A stretch of 35,164 nt of DNA, from the NCBI GenBank assembly GCA_041608535.1, contig JBFISM010000021.1:1-35164 (forward strand), in the 5' to 3' direction. Below are positions 14,871-25,900 of the stretch, piece after piece (positions within the stretch are counted from its first letter, which is position 1; every line of letters begins with the position of its first letter). The notes beneath the pieces are model-generated. The model did no database searches and was not told the DNA's origin. It saw nothing but the letters and a program-made list of their open reading frames with translations. The position numbers and the translations under genes are program-made. The DNA comes from JBFISM01 sp041608535 (lineage in GTDB: Bacteria; Actinomycetota; Acidimicrobiia; Spongiisociales; UBA5794).

Positions 14871-14876
14871 AGTATC
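14871..14876 (-). promoter_or_regulatory. -10-like GATACT for the EamA transporter
   Basis: On the minus strand GATACT ends 6 nt before ATG 14864. With the SDR box at 14932 it makes a compact divergent promoter region of 79 bases. The first base deviates from TANNNT. Confidence 0.4.
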
Positions 14877-14931
14877 GCCGGTGCGTGCGGGCAAGACGTC
14901 CGATGCGACGGTGGCCCGATCCGACACCGGT

Positions 14932-14937
14932 TACGGT
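14932..14937 (+). promoter_or_regulatory. -10 box TACGGT for the SDR gene
   Basis: TACGGT ends 6 nt before ATG 14944. The intervening GAGGGG lies too close to the ATG to serve as a ribosome binding site, so a leaderless start is likely. Confidence 0.5.
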
Positions 14938-14943
14938 GAGGGG

Positions 14944-15717
14944 ATGCGTAGCGACCATCTTCCATCGTTCCGCCTCGACGGAAGAGTTGCGCTGGTCACC
15001 GGATCGAGCAGGGGCATCGGGCGCGGTCTCGTCGATGCGCTTGCAGCGGCCGGCGCCACCGTTGCGGTCACGGCGAGAAACGGCGCTGAGGCTGTTGCCA
15101 TCGCCGGCGAGGTCGAGGCGCAGGGGGGTGCCGCCCACGGCTGGGCCCTCGACGTCAGCGACCTCTCCGCCATCGACGACGTGTTCGATTCGGTCGCCAG
15201 CCGCCTCGGCGGGATCGACGTGCTGGTGGCCAACGCCGGGCTCGGCGACAATCATCCGGCAACCGAGGTGACCGAAGCGGACTGGGACCGCATGATGGAT
15301 GTCAACCTCAAAGGGCTCTTTTTCACGATGCAGGCGGCCGGTCGGCGGATGCTGGATCGGGGACAGGGGCGAGTCATTGCCATCAGCTCGCAAGCCGGGG
15401 AGGTGGGCATCGTGCATCATGCGGTCTACGCCGCATCCAAAGGTGGTGTGAACCAGCTGGTGCGGGTGCTGGCCCTGGAATGGGGCAAGCGCGGTGTCAC
15501 CGTCAATGCGGTGGCGCCGACCTTCATCTACACCCCGGGCACTGCGGAGCGACTCGATGAGCCCGAATACCGAGCGAGTGTGGAGGCGAGGATTCCGATA
15601 GGAAGGGTGGGCACCATCGCCGATGTGGCCGGCGCCGTCGTCTATCTGGCGTCCGAGGCGGGTGCGATGGTCAACGGCAGCGTGCTGAGCGTCGACGGCG
15701 GGTGGACGGCGCAGTGA
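14944..15717 (+). CDS. Short-chain dehydrogenase/reductase
   Basis: 257 residues, classical SDR. FRLDGRVALVTGSSRGIGRGL has the TGxxxGIG cofactor motif; DVLVANAGLGD is the NAG motif. The catalytic Ser lies in IAISSQAG and the Tyr-x3-Lys in YAASKGGVNQL. The C-terminal GSVLSVDGGWTAQ is typical. FabG-like or gluconate/sugar-alcohol dehydrogenase-like activities are all possible, and substrate cannot be deduced. The ATG at 14944 is chosen over an upstream frame start at 14707 that lies antisense to the EamA gene. Confidence 0.87.
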   Translation: MRSDHLPSFRLDGRVALVTGSSRGIGRGLVDALAAAGATVAVTARNGAEAVAIAGEVEAQGGAAHGWALDVSDLSAIDDVFDSVASRLGGIDVLVANAGLGDNHPATEVTEADWDRMMDVNLKGLFFTMQAAGRRMLDRGQGRVIAISSQAGEVGIVHHAVYAASKGGVNQLVRVLALEWGKRGVTVNAVAPTFIYTPGTAERLDEPEYRASVEARIPIGRVGTIADVAGAVVYLASEAGAMVNGSVLSVDGGWTAQ

Positions 15718-15744
15718 CGTTCGGATCTTGTCACATCCTCGGGA

Positions 15745-15750
15745 TACGCT
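15745..15750 (+). promoter_or_regulatory. -10 box TACGCT for recG
   Basis: TACGCT ends 8 nt before ATG 15759. This could drive the recG-to-ftsY run in a leaderless way. Confidence 0.45.
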
Positions 15751-15758
15751 GAGTCGAG

Positions 15759-17978
<2,220 letters not shown>

Positions 17979-17993
17979 CGGTCGCCACAACCG

Positions 17994-17999
17994 TAACCT
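17994..17999 (+). promoter_or_regulatory. -10 box TAACCT for rsmD
   Basis: TAACCT ends 6 nt before ATG 18006. It suggests an internal leaderless promoter for rsmD, coaD and the sepIVA-like gene. Confidence 0.45.
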
Positions 18000-18005
18000 C
18001 CGGGC

Positions 18006-18563
18006 ATGCGCATCATCGGAGGCAGGGCCAAGGGCAGGAAGCTGGGCACCCCCCAGGCCGGAACACGACCGCTGACGGAACGAGTGCGCGAAGCGCTGTT
18101 CTCCTCGCTGTCGGCTCTGGTGCCAGGTGCGGCCGTGCTCGACTTGTTCGCCGGATCGGGCTCGATCGGACTGGAGGCACTGAGCCGGGGCGCCGGCGGT
18201 GTGATCTTCGTGGAGAACGATCGAAATGCGTTGGCCGTTCTCGAGAGGAACATAGAAGCCGTGGGGCTCGGCGGCAGCATCGTCGCCTCCGATGCGACGC
18301 GTCTCGCCCACTCCCAGGTGGAAGCGCATCGTCCGTATGACCTGGTGTTCGTCGACCCCCCGTATGCGATGGAGGATGAGGCGGTGCAGCGTGTGCTTGC
18401 GGGGATCGACGGCCTGATGGCTCCGAACGGAAGCGTTGTCGTCCACCGCCGTCGCGGCGATGCGCTACCGCAGCGGGTGGGGTCGTTGTCACTCGTGTGG
18501 CGACGTCGGTACGGTGATGCCGAGCTGTGGCGGTATGAGGCCACCGAGGAGGTTCCGGCGTGA
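18006..18563 (+). CDS. rsmD: 16S rRNA (guanine966-N2)-methyltransferase
   Basis: 185 residues. MRIIGGRAKGRKLGTPQAGTRPLTERVREALFSSL is the RsmD N-terminus. VLDLFAGSGSIGLEALSRGA binds SAM, and FVDPPYAMEDE holds the DPPY motif that marks N-methylation of an exocyclic amine. It modifies G966 (E. coli numbering) of 16S rRNA on the small subunit. It shares GTGA with coaD: the coaD GTG overlaps the rsmD TGA by three bases (18561-18563 stop, GTG at 18560), so translation is coupled. Confidence 0.93.
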   Translation: MRIIGGRAKGRKLGTPQAGTRPLTERVREALFSSLSALVPGAAVLDLFAGSGSIGLEALSRGAGGVIFVENDRNALAVLERNIEAVGLGGSIVASDATRLAHSQVEAHRPYDLVFVDPPYAMEDEAVQRVLAGIDGLMAPNGSVVVHRRRGDALPQRVGSLSLVWRRRYGDAELWRYEATEEVPA

Positions 18564-19039
18564 CAACCGCACTCGTTCCCGGCAGTTTCGATCCGCCCAC
18601 GAAGGGCCACCTCGATGTCGTGGAGCGCTGTGCGGGGATCTTCGACGACGTGCTCGTCGCCGTCGTGGAGAACCCGGAGAAGGAGCCGCTGTTCAGTGCC
18701 GAGGAACGCCTGCAACTCCTCGCCGACTCATGCGAAGGCTGGGACAACGTGCGGTTTGGCACGTTCACCGGGCTGCTCGTCGACTACGCCGCCGCCGAGG
18801 GAGTGGACGTCATCGTCAAGGGACTGCGCGCCATGACCGACTTCGACTACGAGCTCCAGATGTCGCAGATGAACCGTCACCTGTCGGGAATCGTGACGCT
18901 CTTCGTCGCCACCAAACCGGAGTATGGCTATCTGTCGTCTTCGTTGGTGAAGCAGGTAGGGGCGCTCGGGGGTTCGGTTGAGACACTCGTTCCGGAGCCG
19001 GTAGCGCGTGCGTTGAAGGAGAAGTTCAGCGATGACTGA
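18560..19039 (+). CDS. coaD: Phosphopantetheine adenylyltransferase
   Basis: 159 residues, full length. It adenylates 4'-phosphopantetheine to dephospho-CoA, the fourth CoA biosynthetic step. ALVPGSFDPPTKGHLDVVERC contains the nucleotidyltransferase (T/H)xGH site. VKGLRAMTDFDYELQMSQMNR and the SSSLVKQVGALGGS segment are diagnostic of CoaD. It overlaps rsmD through a GTGA junction and the next gene through an 8-nt overlap, so the three are probably translationally coupled. Confidence 0.95.
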   Translation: MTTALVPGSFDPPTKGHLDVVERCAGIFDDVLVAVVENPEKEPLFSAEERLQLLADSCEGWDNVRFGTFTGLLVDYAAAEGVDVIVKGLRAMTDFDYELQMSQMNRHLSGIVTLFVATKPEYGYLSSSLVKQVGALGGSVETLVPEPVARALKEKFSDD

Positions 19040-19547
19040 CGAGCAGCGACCGTCGCCGCCGCCGGTGCCGGGAGAGATCCTCGACATGATCGAGCGGCTC
19101 ATCATCGAGGTGGAAGAGGCCAGACCGGTGCCCCTGTCAGCCAACGTGATGCTCCATCGTGATGACTTCGTCGACAAGCTGCGCGGTCTGCAGGAGGCTC
19201 TCCCCGAGGAGCTACGGGCAGCCCGATGGATGGTTCGTCAGCGGGAGACCTACATCGCACGCACCAATGAGAAGGCGCGCGAGGTACTGGGCAAAGCGCA
19301 AGAACGGTCGCAGCAGCTGGTGAGCGACCACTACGTCATGCAGGAAGCCGTGGAGGAAGCGAACCGACTCGTGCGCAACGCCGAACGAGAGGCGGAGCGG
19401 ATCCGTCTCGAAGCGGAGGATTTCGCTGAGAGGTATCTCGGTGAGTCGGAGGAGGTGCTCGCCGAGGCGTTGCGGTACATACGCGAGTCGCGTGCCGCTC
19501 TCCACGAGACGTTGCCGCCGCCTGCCGAGCCGCCGATCAGCCAGTGA
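19032..19547 (+). CDS. SepIVA-like DivIVA-domain coiled-coil protein
   Basis: 171 residues. A DivIVA-like start (EILDMIERLIIEVEEARPVPLSANVMLHRDDF) is followed by a long heptad-rich coiled coil from about residue 50 to 145 with many Glu, Arg and Ala (KAREVLGKAQERSQQL, EANRLVRNAEREAERIRLE). Position and pattern match mycobacterial SepIVA (Rv2927c), a septation factor encoded just upstream of the DUF177 gene, rnc, mutM, smc and ftsY. It probably acts at the membrane or division site. The ATG overlaps the end of coaD by 8 nt. Confidence 0.8.
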   Translation: MTDEQRPSPPPVPGEILDMIERLIIEVEEARPVPLSANVMLHRDDFVDKLRGLQEALPEELRAARWMVRQRETYIARTNEKAREVLGKAQERSQQLVSDHYVMQEAVEEANRLVRNAEREAERIRLEAEDFAERYLGESEEVLAEALRYIRESRAALHETLPPPAEPPISQ

Positions 19548-19569
19548 CGGCAGGCGCTCCCGCCGGCCG

Positions 19570-19575
19570 TACAAT
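19570..19575 (+). promoter_or_regulatory. -10 box TACAAT for the DUF177-rpmF-plsX group
   Basis: TACAAT, the best match to the consensus in this window, ends 6 nt before ATG 19582 with no Shine-Dalgarno between. Confidence 0.6.
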
Positions 19576-19581
19576 TCCCGC

Positions 19582-20091
19582 ATGACCGTCGCATCTCCTT
19601 TCGTCGTGCACGTGGGCGACCTGCTGGCGACCTCCGGCAAGCGCCGCTCCCATCGGGTGGTGGCGCCGGTCGACTGGGGTGTCGACTTCGCCGGGGTCGT
19701 CCCGGGCACATCTATCGACGCCGACTTGGTTCTCTCGGGCGCCTCGGGAGGCATCGTGGTTCGCGGCTCATTGCGGGCGACGATCGAGACCACGTGTGCC
19801 CGCTGCCTCGAGGAATATCGCGACGAGACCGAGATCGAGATCGCCCAGCTCGTCGAGTCGCCGGGGAGTGCAGGTGACGACGGCTATGAGCTGCAAGGCG
19901 AGCAGGTCGATCTCGAGCCCATCCTGCGCGACGAACTCATGCTCCAGCTCCCGTGGCGTGCCACTTGCCCGGATGGCTGTGCGGAACTTGAGCAGCACTC
20001 AGAAACCGACTTGAATACCGACACTCCGGACGAGCCAGGACGCACATCGCCGTTCGCCGTTCTGCACGATCTTTTCGACGCCGGAGACTGA
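19582..20091 (+). CDS. DUF177 / YceD family protein
   Basis: 169 residues. The family is encoded next to rpmF in most bacteria and is linked to 23S rRNA or 50S assembly. FVVHVGDLLATSGKRRSHRV opens the domain; VVRGSLRATIETTCARCLEEYRDETE is the central DUF177 motif with CxxC, and CPDGC near residue 135 gives a second cysteine pair, a possible zinc site. The start ATG 19582 is chosen for TACAAT 6 nt upstream; a longer frame overlaps the sepIVA-like gene. rpmF follows 21 bases after the stop. Confidence 0.88.
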   Translation: MTVASPFVVHVGDLLATSGKRRSHRVVAPVDWGVDFAGVVPGTSIDADLVLSGASGGIVVRGSLRATIETTCARCLEEYRDETEIEIAQLVESPGSAGDDGYELQGEQVDLEPILRDELMLQLPWRATCPDGCAELEQHSETDLNTDTPDEPGRTSPFAVLHDLFDAGD

Positions 20092-20112
20092 TCACCGAAG
20101 CGAGGGCTTGTC

Positions 20113-20286
20113 ATGGCCGTTCCGAAGAAGAAGATGTCGCGTTCGAGGACGCGGCGGCGAAAGGCGCACTGGAAGGTCGCCGCTCCCACCCTGGTCGCAT
20201 GTCAGCGATGTGGTTCGAAGCACCTTCCGCACCGTGCGTGTGTCGAGTGCGGCACATACAACGGCCGCGAAGTTCTCCCGAGCTGA
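20113..20286 (+). CDS. rpmF: 50S ribosomal protein L32
   Basis: 57 residues. MAVPKKKMSRSRTRRRKAHWKV is the L32 start. ACQRCGSKHLPHRACVECGTYNGRE carries two CxxC pairs for a zinc ribbon, and the protein ends at VLPS. There is no strong Shine-Dalgarno before the ATG at 20113, although GAGGGC is 5-10 bases upstream. The TGA stop (20284-20286) overlaps a CTG codon that is the probable plsX start. Confidence 0.96.
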   Translation: MAVPKKKMSRSRTRRRKAHWKVAAPTLVACQRCGSKHLPHRACVECGTYNGREVLPS

Positions 20287-21296
20287 TCATCGACACTCCC
20301 CGCATCGCCGTCGACGCCATGGGCGGCGACCGTGCGCCCGATGAGATAGTGCACGGCGCCGTCGCTGCGGCGCGTCAGGGCACCAAGATCTCGCTCGTCG
20401 GTGATGCGAATCGGATCGACATGATCTTGCAGACCGCAGGAGACGGCCTGGGCTCCCCTGACCTGAAGGTGGTCAACGCATCCCAGGTGATCGGCATGGA
20501 AGAGGACCCCACGAGTGCCCTGCGGGACAAGAAGGACGCTTCCATCAGCGTCGCCGCCCGGCTCGTCGCCGGTGGGGATGCCGATGGATTTGTTTCGGCG
20601 GGCTCGACCGGAGCCGCACTGGCAGCGGCAGCCTTCGTCGTCGGCCGGGTGCCTGGGGTCAGCCGGCCTGCGATCGCAACGCTCATGCCGAATGACAAGG
20701 TCGTGCTCGACGCTGGCGCCAATCTCTCCTGCAGAGCGCAACATCTCGCGGAGTTCGCCGTCATGGGGACGGCGCTGGTGCGCACGCACTTCAACATCGA
20801 GGAGCCCAGGGTGGGGCTGCTCAACATCGGCGAGGAAGCGGGCAAGGGCCGCGAGCTGGAGAAGGAGGCGCATGGGGTGCTTTCTTCCATGCGCGGCATT
20901 CGCTTCGTCGGCAACGTGGAGGGAAGGGATGTCGCCACCGACACCGCCGATGTCATCGTGACTGACGGGTACACGGGCAACGTGTTCCTCAAGACGGCCG
21001 AGGGCGTGGCCAGAATGGTGCAGGGCATCATCGCCGACGCCATCGGTTCGGCCGGCTTGGGCGAAGCCGCCGCACGCTTGATGCCGGCGATGTCGGTGGT
21101 GCGGCACCGTCTCGACCCGGAGACCACGGGAGGCGCCTACTTGCTCGGGGTGAAGGGCATGGTGGTCATCGCCCACGGCTCGTCGTCGCGGGTGGCCGTG
21201 GCCAACGCCATCGCCCTCGCTGTCGAAGGGGCCGAGTACGACATCCCCGGCCAGATCGAGGCCGGACTCACCCAGGAGCGTGCGATCGTTTCATGA
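20283..21296 (+). CDS. plsX: Phosphate acyltransferase PlsX, probable CTG start
   Basis: 337 residues from CTG 20283. It makes acyl-phosphate from acyl-ACP for phospholipid synthesis. RIAVDAMGGDRAPDEIVHGA is the PlsX N-terminus, followed by GFVSAGSTGAALAAA, NIGEEAGKGRELEKEA, FVGNVEGRDVATDTADVIVTDGYTGNVFLKTAEG and a C-terminal GGAYLLGVKGMVVIAHGSSS. The first ATG lies inside the conserved DAMGG and is too late. GTG codons at 20238 and 20247 add 12-15 unusual residues within rpmF. CTG 20283 forms a CTGA overlap with the rpmF stop, the same geometry as the GTGA and ATGA couplings nearby, and gives eight residues before IAVDAMGG. I prefer it, with moderate certainty about the start only. Confidence 0.9.
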   Translation: MIIDTPRIAVDAMGGDRAPDEIVHGAVAAARQGTKISLVGDANRIDMILQTAGDGLGSPDLKVVNASQVIGMEEDPTSALRDKKDASISVAARLVAGGDADGFVSAGSTGAALAAAAFVVGRVPGVSRPAIATLMPNDKVVLDAGANLSCRAQHLAEFAVMGTALVRTHFNIEEPRVGLLNIGEEAGKGRELEKEAHGVLSSMRGIRFVGNVEGRDVATDTADVIVTDGYTGNVFLKTAEGVARMVQGIIADAIGSAGLGEAAARLMPAMSVVRHRLDPETTGGAYLLGVKGMVVIAHGSSSRVAVANAIALAVEGAEYDIPGQIEAGLTQERAIVS

Positions 21297-21991
21297 CCGA
21301 CCTGGACAGCGGGGTCATCGCCAAACTGCAAGCCAATCTCGGCTATCACTTCCGCAATCTCGAGATGATGCGGCGGGCTTTGATTCACCGGTCCTACATG
21401 GGCGAGCAGAACCTCGAGGAGTCCTATGAGCGACTCGAGTTCCTCGGCGATGCGGTTCTGCAGCTGGCCGTGACCGAGTACCTCTTTCGAACCAAACCAT
21501 CATTGTCGGAAGGGGAGATGGCGAAGGTGCGAGCTGCCGTGGTCAACGAGCGGACGCTGGCGCGTCTCGCCCGGGAGATCGAGGTCGGTCCGGCACTGCT
21601 GTTGGGTCGCGGCGAAGATCTCACCGGGGGACGGGACAAGGACTCTCTGCTCAGCGACGTGATGGAGGCACTGGTGGGTGCGATGTACCTCGAAGCCGGG
21701 TATCAGGCCACGGCGGAGCTCGTGATCGAGCATTGGAAGGGCATCATCGAGGAGCGTGCCGAGGCGCCGGGACACCGCGACTACAAGACGAGACTTCAAG
21801 AAACGCTGGCCCGACGCGGGTTGAAGCCACGGTACGAGCTCAGCGAGACCGGTCCGGAACACGCCAAGCATTTCACGGCACGGGTGCTGGCAGCCGGCGA
21901 TGTCCTCGGGGAAGGTGCCGGAACGTCCAAGAAGCGGGCCGAGCAGGCGGCAGCCAAGTCGGCAGCCGATCGTCTCGCCGCAGATGCCTGA
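21293..21991 (+). CDS. rnc: Ribonuclease III
   Basis: 232 residues. It cleaves double-stranded RNA in rRNA maturation and mRNA turnover. The RNase III signature ERLEFLGDAVLQLAVTEYLF (acidic residues E, D) is near residue 45, and the second catalytic set in LLSDVMEALVGAMYLEAG near 122. A dsRNA-binding domain forms the C-terminus (DYKTRLQETLARRGLKPRYEL to GAGTSKKRAEQAAAKSA). The ATG overlaps the plsX stop as ATGA, and its own stop overlaps the mutM start by 8 nt. Confidence 0.95.
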   Translation: MTDLDSGVIAKLQANLGYHFRNLEMMRRALIHRSYMGEQNLEESYERLEFLGDAVLQLAVTEYLFRTKPSLSEGEMAKVRAAVVNERTLARLAREIEVGPALLLGRGEDLTGGRDKDSLLSDVMEALVGAMYLEAGYQATAELVIEHWKGIIEERAEAPGHRDYKTRLQETLARRGLKPRYELSETGPEHAKHFTARVLAAGDVLGEGAGTSKKRAEQAAAKSAADRLAADA

Positions 21992-22814
21992 GCTCCCAGA
22001 AGTCGAGTCGACCCGACGGTTTCTCGAGCCGGACATCGTCGGCAAGCGCATCGTGGACGTGGAGGTGCGGCGTCCCCGTATGGTGCGGCGGCAGCCGAAT
22101 CCCGCCGATTTTGCCGGCCGTCTCACCGGTCGCACGGTGCGCAAGCTCGGCCGGCATGGCAAGTTCCTCCTGGCCGAACTGAGTCGCGACCTCGTGTGGG
22201 TGACGCACTTGGGGATGTCGGGGCGGATCAGGATCGGAAACCGCAGCGAGCCGGAGGATCCCCATACCAACGTGGTGGTTCGCTTTGGCGGCCAGGTCGA
22301 TTTCCGCTTCATCGATCCGCGTACGTTTGGTTTCGTGGCGGTCTACACCCCGGATGAGCTGGCGAGCTCACCGCTGGCATTGTTGGGTCCAGATGCGTTC
22401 ACCGCCACGCCGAGTGGAGCCGACCTGGCCGCAGCGCTCGCCGGACGAACCGCACCGATCAAGGCCTTGCTCCTCGATCAACGGCTAGTTGCAGGTGTGG
22501 GCAACATCTACGCAGACGAGGCGCTGTTCCGGGCCGGGATCGACCCACGGCGAGAGGGCGGGACGCTGACCGAAGACGAGTGCGCCGGTCTCTCGGCAGC
22601 CATCGCGGACACCCTCGCCGATGGCCTGCGCTGGAACGGCACGTCACTCTCCGACATGCGCTACCTGCTCCCCGATGGTCGTGCCGGTGAGTTCGCGGCG
22701 CGTCTCTCTGTCTACGGCCGGGATCACGAACCCTGCGCCTCCTGTGGCACCCCCATCCAGCGCACCGTCATCCGCCAGCGCTCGACACACCTGTGCCCGG
22801 TGTGTCAGGTCTGA
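21984..22814 (+). CDS. mutM: Formamidopyrimidine-DNA glycosylase
   Basis: 276 residues. It excises oxidised purines such as 8-oxoguanine and nicks the strand by beta/delta elimination. MPELPEVESTRR gives the catalytic Pro after the initiator Met and the Glu. GRHGKFLL has the conserved Lys. LLDQRLVAGVGNIYADEALFRAGI is the H2TH region. The C-terminal zinc finger is CASC...CPVC with QRSTHLCP. The start codon lies inside the rnc end (8-nt overlap). The stop is two bases before repeat copy C. Confidence 0.95.
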   Translation: MPELPEVESTRRFLEPDIVGKRIVDVEVRRPRMVRRQPNPADFAGRLTGRTVRKLGRHGKFLLAELSRDLVWVTHLGMSGRIRIGNRSEPEDPHTNVVVRFGGQVDFRFIDPRTFGFVAVYTPDELASSPLALLGPDAFTATPSGADLAAALAGRTAPIKALLLDQRLVAGVGNIYADEALFRAGIDPRREGGTLTEDECAGLSAAIADTLADGLRWNGTSLSDMRYLLPDGRAGEFAARLSVYGRDHEPCASCGTPIQRTVIRQRSTHLCPVCQV

Positions 22815-22816
22815 TG

Positions 22817-22867
22817 CGAACCTAAGGCTGCAGCGCGCGGAAAGCGCGCGCGACAGCCGGAAGAATC
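22817..22867 (+). repeat. Hairpin repeat element, copy C (left member of the doublet C/D)
   Basis: Outer arm CGAACCTAAGG (22817-22827), stem arms CTG..CAG around GCGCGC-GGAAA-GCGCGC, inner arm CCGGAAG (22857-22863). It begins two bases after the mutM stop and shares its outer and inner arms with copy A exactly. Only 21 bases separate it from copy D. Confidence 0.85.
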
Positions 22868-22888
22868 CGAGGACGTCTGGAGCAGAGT

Positions 22889-22939
22889 CGAACTTTCGGC
22901 CGTCGCGCGCGGAAAACGCGCGCTCGTACCTAAGGTTCG
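22889..22939 (-). repeat. Hairpin repeat element, copy D (right member of the doublet C/D)
   Basis: Inner arm CGAACTTTCGG (22889-22899), core CGCGCG-GAAAA-CGCGCG, outer arm CCTAAGGTTCG (22929-22939), 51 bp. Read on the minus strand it is a full element, CGAACCTTAGG to CCGAAAGTTCG. Together with copy C it forms a 123-bp inverted doublet. Confidence 0.85.
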
Positions 22940-22968
22940 TAATCCCACTTGTGTGATTCGGCACAAGC

Positions 22969-22974
22969 TATGCT
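22969..22974 (+). promoter_or_regulatory. -10 box TATGCT for smc
   Basis: TATGCT ends 6 nt before the GTG at 22981, with no ribosome binding site. smc, ftsY and cdd would follow in this transcript. Confidence 0.55.
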
Positions 22975-22980
22975 CCCGCC

Positions 22981-25900
22981 GTGCTCCTGAAGACACTGTC
23001 TCTGGTCGGGTTCAAGAGTTTCGCCAATAGGACCCGGCTGGACTTCGAGGCCGGGGTCAACGTCGTCGTCGGACCCAATGGCTCGGGGAAATCCAACTTG
23101 CTCGATGCGATCGCCTGGGTGATGGGCACTCAGGCGACCACGGTGCTGCGCACCCAGAAGATGGATGATGTCATCTTCGCCGGGACGGCCACCCGGCCAT
23201 CACTCGGTCGCGCCGAGGTGATCGTCACTTTCGACAACACCGATCGTTTCCTTCCCTTCGACCTCGACGAGATCTCGATGACCCGGCGGCTGTATCGCGA
23301 CGGCACCTCCGAATACGAGTTGAACGGCGCCTCATGCCGTCTCCTCGACCTCCACGAGATTCTCAGCGACGGCGGGGTCGGCCGTCACCAGCACGTCCTC
23401 GTGTCCCAGGGACAGATCGGCGAGATTCTCAGTGCCCGACCCGACGAGCATCGTGCGGTCGTGGAAGAAGCGGCTGGTGTCACGAAACATCGCGGCCGGC
23501 GGGACCGCTCGCTGCGCCGGCTCGAGCAGACCGAACTCGACGTGGAGCGACTCAACGACATCTTGCTGCAGGAACGGCGCCGTCTCGGTCCCCTGAAACG
23601 GCAGGCCAACGCCGCCGCCCGTCACCAGTCGGTGCGGGACGAGATCAGGGCGCTGCGGCTGTGGCTCGGTGGTGCGGCGCTCCGCAGCATGCAAGACCGG
23701 CAACGCACCGCCATGGAAGAGAAGGCATCGCTCGACGCCGCCATCATCCGAGACGGCGAGGAGCTGGAGGAACTCCTTGCCTCGCTCGAGGCATTGCGAA
23801 GCGACGCCGGTGAGGTAGGGCACGCGTTGGAGCGGGACACGGCCGCTGCCGCACGTCTGGAGACGACGGCGGAACGGCTGCAGAAGATCGCCATGGTCGC
23901 ACGGGAGCGGCGCAGCGCCCTGCGCAGCCGTTTGGAGAACGCCGGCCAGCGCCGCACCGACCTGGAGAGCGAACTCGCCCAGCTGCAATCCAGTCTGGAA
24001 GCCCTCGAAAGCGAGCACCACAACGCCCAGGCGATGGCGCAGCGACGCGAGGTGACGCTCCATGCGCTGGAGGACGAGGAGCGGGCGCTCGCCGAGCAAG
24101 CGCAGCTTCCCGCCGAAGGGCTTCTCGCCAACCTGCGTGGCGACCTGCGGGCACTCGAAGTGGCGGCCGAGAGGGACGCCCGGGAGTTGCACAGTCTCGC
24201 CCGGCGTCGCGAGATCGTCGAAACCCGACTGCGTGAGGAGCAGACCCAGGCCGAGAGCATCGTCGCCGAGATCCAGCAGGTCGATGTCGGCGTCGTCGAC
24301 GCCCAGGAGCGCTACGAGAACGCCAAAGAGGCTGCCGACATTGCCAGGGAGGCGCGGGAACAGGTCAAGGAAGCAGATCGCATCGCGCAGATCGCCGTCG
24401 CCCGGACTGCGGCGCAAGTCGAAGCGCTGGAAGCCGCCATTGCCGGCCTGGGCGATCCGGAAGCACGCCGCCGAGCATCCGAGGCCGACGGAGTCATCGG
24501 TCCGGTCGTCTCTCAGCTCGATGTGCCCGTCGCAATCGCCCCAGCCGTCGGTGCCGCCCTCGGTGCCTGGGCCGATGCACTGGTGACGTCCGGTCCCGAC
24601 GCAATGCACGCTGTGAGCAGCACGCTCAAATCTGAGGGATTTGGCGGGGTGACGCTCTTGGTGGGTGCGGTTTCGAGTGGAGACGGATCCGTAGGGGCCG
24701 TTGCGGCTGAGTTCGGCGGCGAAGCGTTGGTGGATCGGCTCGGGTCCGCGGCTTCCCGCCATCTGGCGATGCGGCTGCTCGGCGACGTGGTGATCGTCGA
24801 AGGATGGACCACCGGATGGAAGCTCGTCCAGAAGCACCCGCTGCTGCGGGCCGTGACCCCCGAGGGCGATCTCATCAGTGTCAACGGGATGCGCCTCGCC
24901 GATGCGGACGGCGCCGGACATGCAGCGCTCGAAGCTGCGAGCGTCGAGCACGAGATCGCCCAACGAGATGCCGCCCGGGCGCGCTCCCGGCTCAGCACCG
25001 CCGATCGCGATCACGTCACCCGCCACGCCGCGGAGGAGGCGGCTCTCGAGAACCTCCAGCGACTGGAGGCGCACCTCGCCGGCTTGACCGAGGCCCTGGC
25101 CATCAATGGCAGAGCGCGCGCGGAAGGCGATGCGGAGATAGTCCGTCTCGACGAGCGGGCCCGCGCCCTCAGCGATGCCGAGAAGCTGCGATCGCAACGC
25201 ATGACGGAGATCCGCCGCCAGCTCAACGAGTTCGAAGGCGAGGAGAAGAAGCGTCAAGAGGCCTGGGAGCGCCTCAACCGGCGTCGTCTGGAGGTCGCCA
25301 CCCGCCGTAGCGACGCACAACGGCTGCGGGACGAAGCCACGGCAGCGGTCGTCTCGAGCGGAGAGCGGCTCCGTTTGAGCCGGCACCGCATCGAGGCCAT
25401 CGTCACGGAGCTGCAAACTCTCGGAGTCGTTCCCCACGATTCCGGCGAGATCGACGCACTCGAGGAGACCGAGACCCGGGCCCGCCGCAGCGCCGACATC
25501 GTTCGCAGTCACATCGAGACCTTGCGTGGCCGGCAGCTCATGCTGCGCCGGCAAGCGGGCCTCGCCGACGATCGACTCAGCGAGGCATACGACCGACAGC
25601 GTGAATTGGAGCGGTCCGTGAGCACCGCAAAGGACCGGGTGTCCCAACGTGCGATCGAGCTCGCCGAGCTACGGGTCAAGCTGGAGAGCGTGGCTGAAGG
25701 TCTGCGTCGGGACGCCGACGCCGGTGAAGAGGAAGCTCTCGCTGCCCCGCGGCCCCATCTCGACGACAACATCGATCCAAACGAGTTGCTCGCCGCCCGT
25801 GAGGCCGAGTTGAAGCGTATGGGTCCGATCAACCCGCTCGCGGCCGCCGAGTATGAGGAGATGGCCGGGCACGTCGAGCTGCTCGAGAGTCAGCTCGGCG

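Noticed and set aside
20247..21296. GTG 20247 as the plsX start
   Set aside because: It adds unusual residues within rpmF and breaks the overlap pattern of neighbouring genes; kept as the second choice.
23332..25647. Open frame of 771 codons on the minus strand
   Set aside because: Antisense to smc; a product of codon bias in the coiled-coil region.
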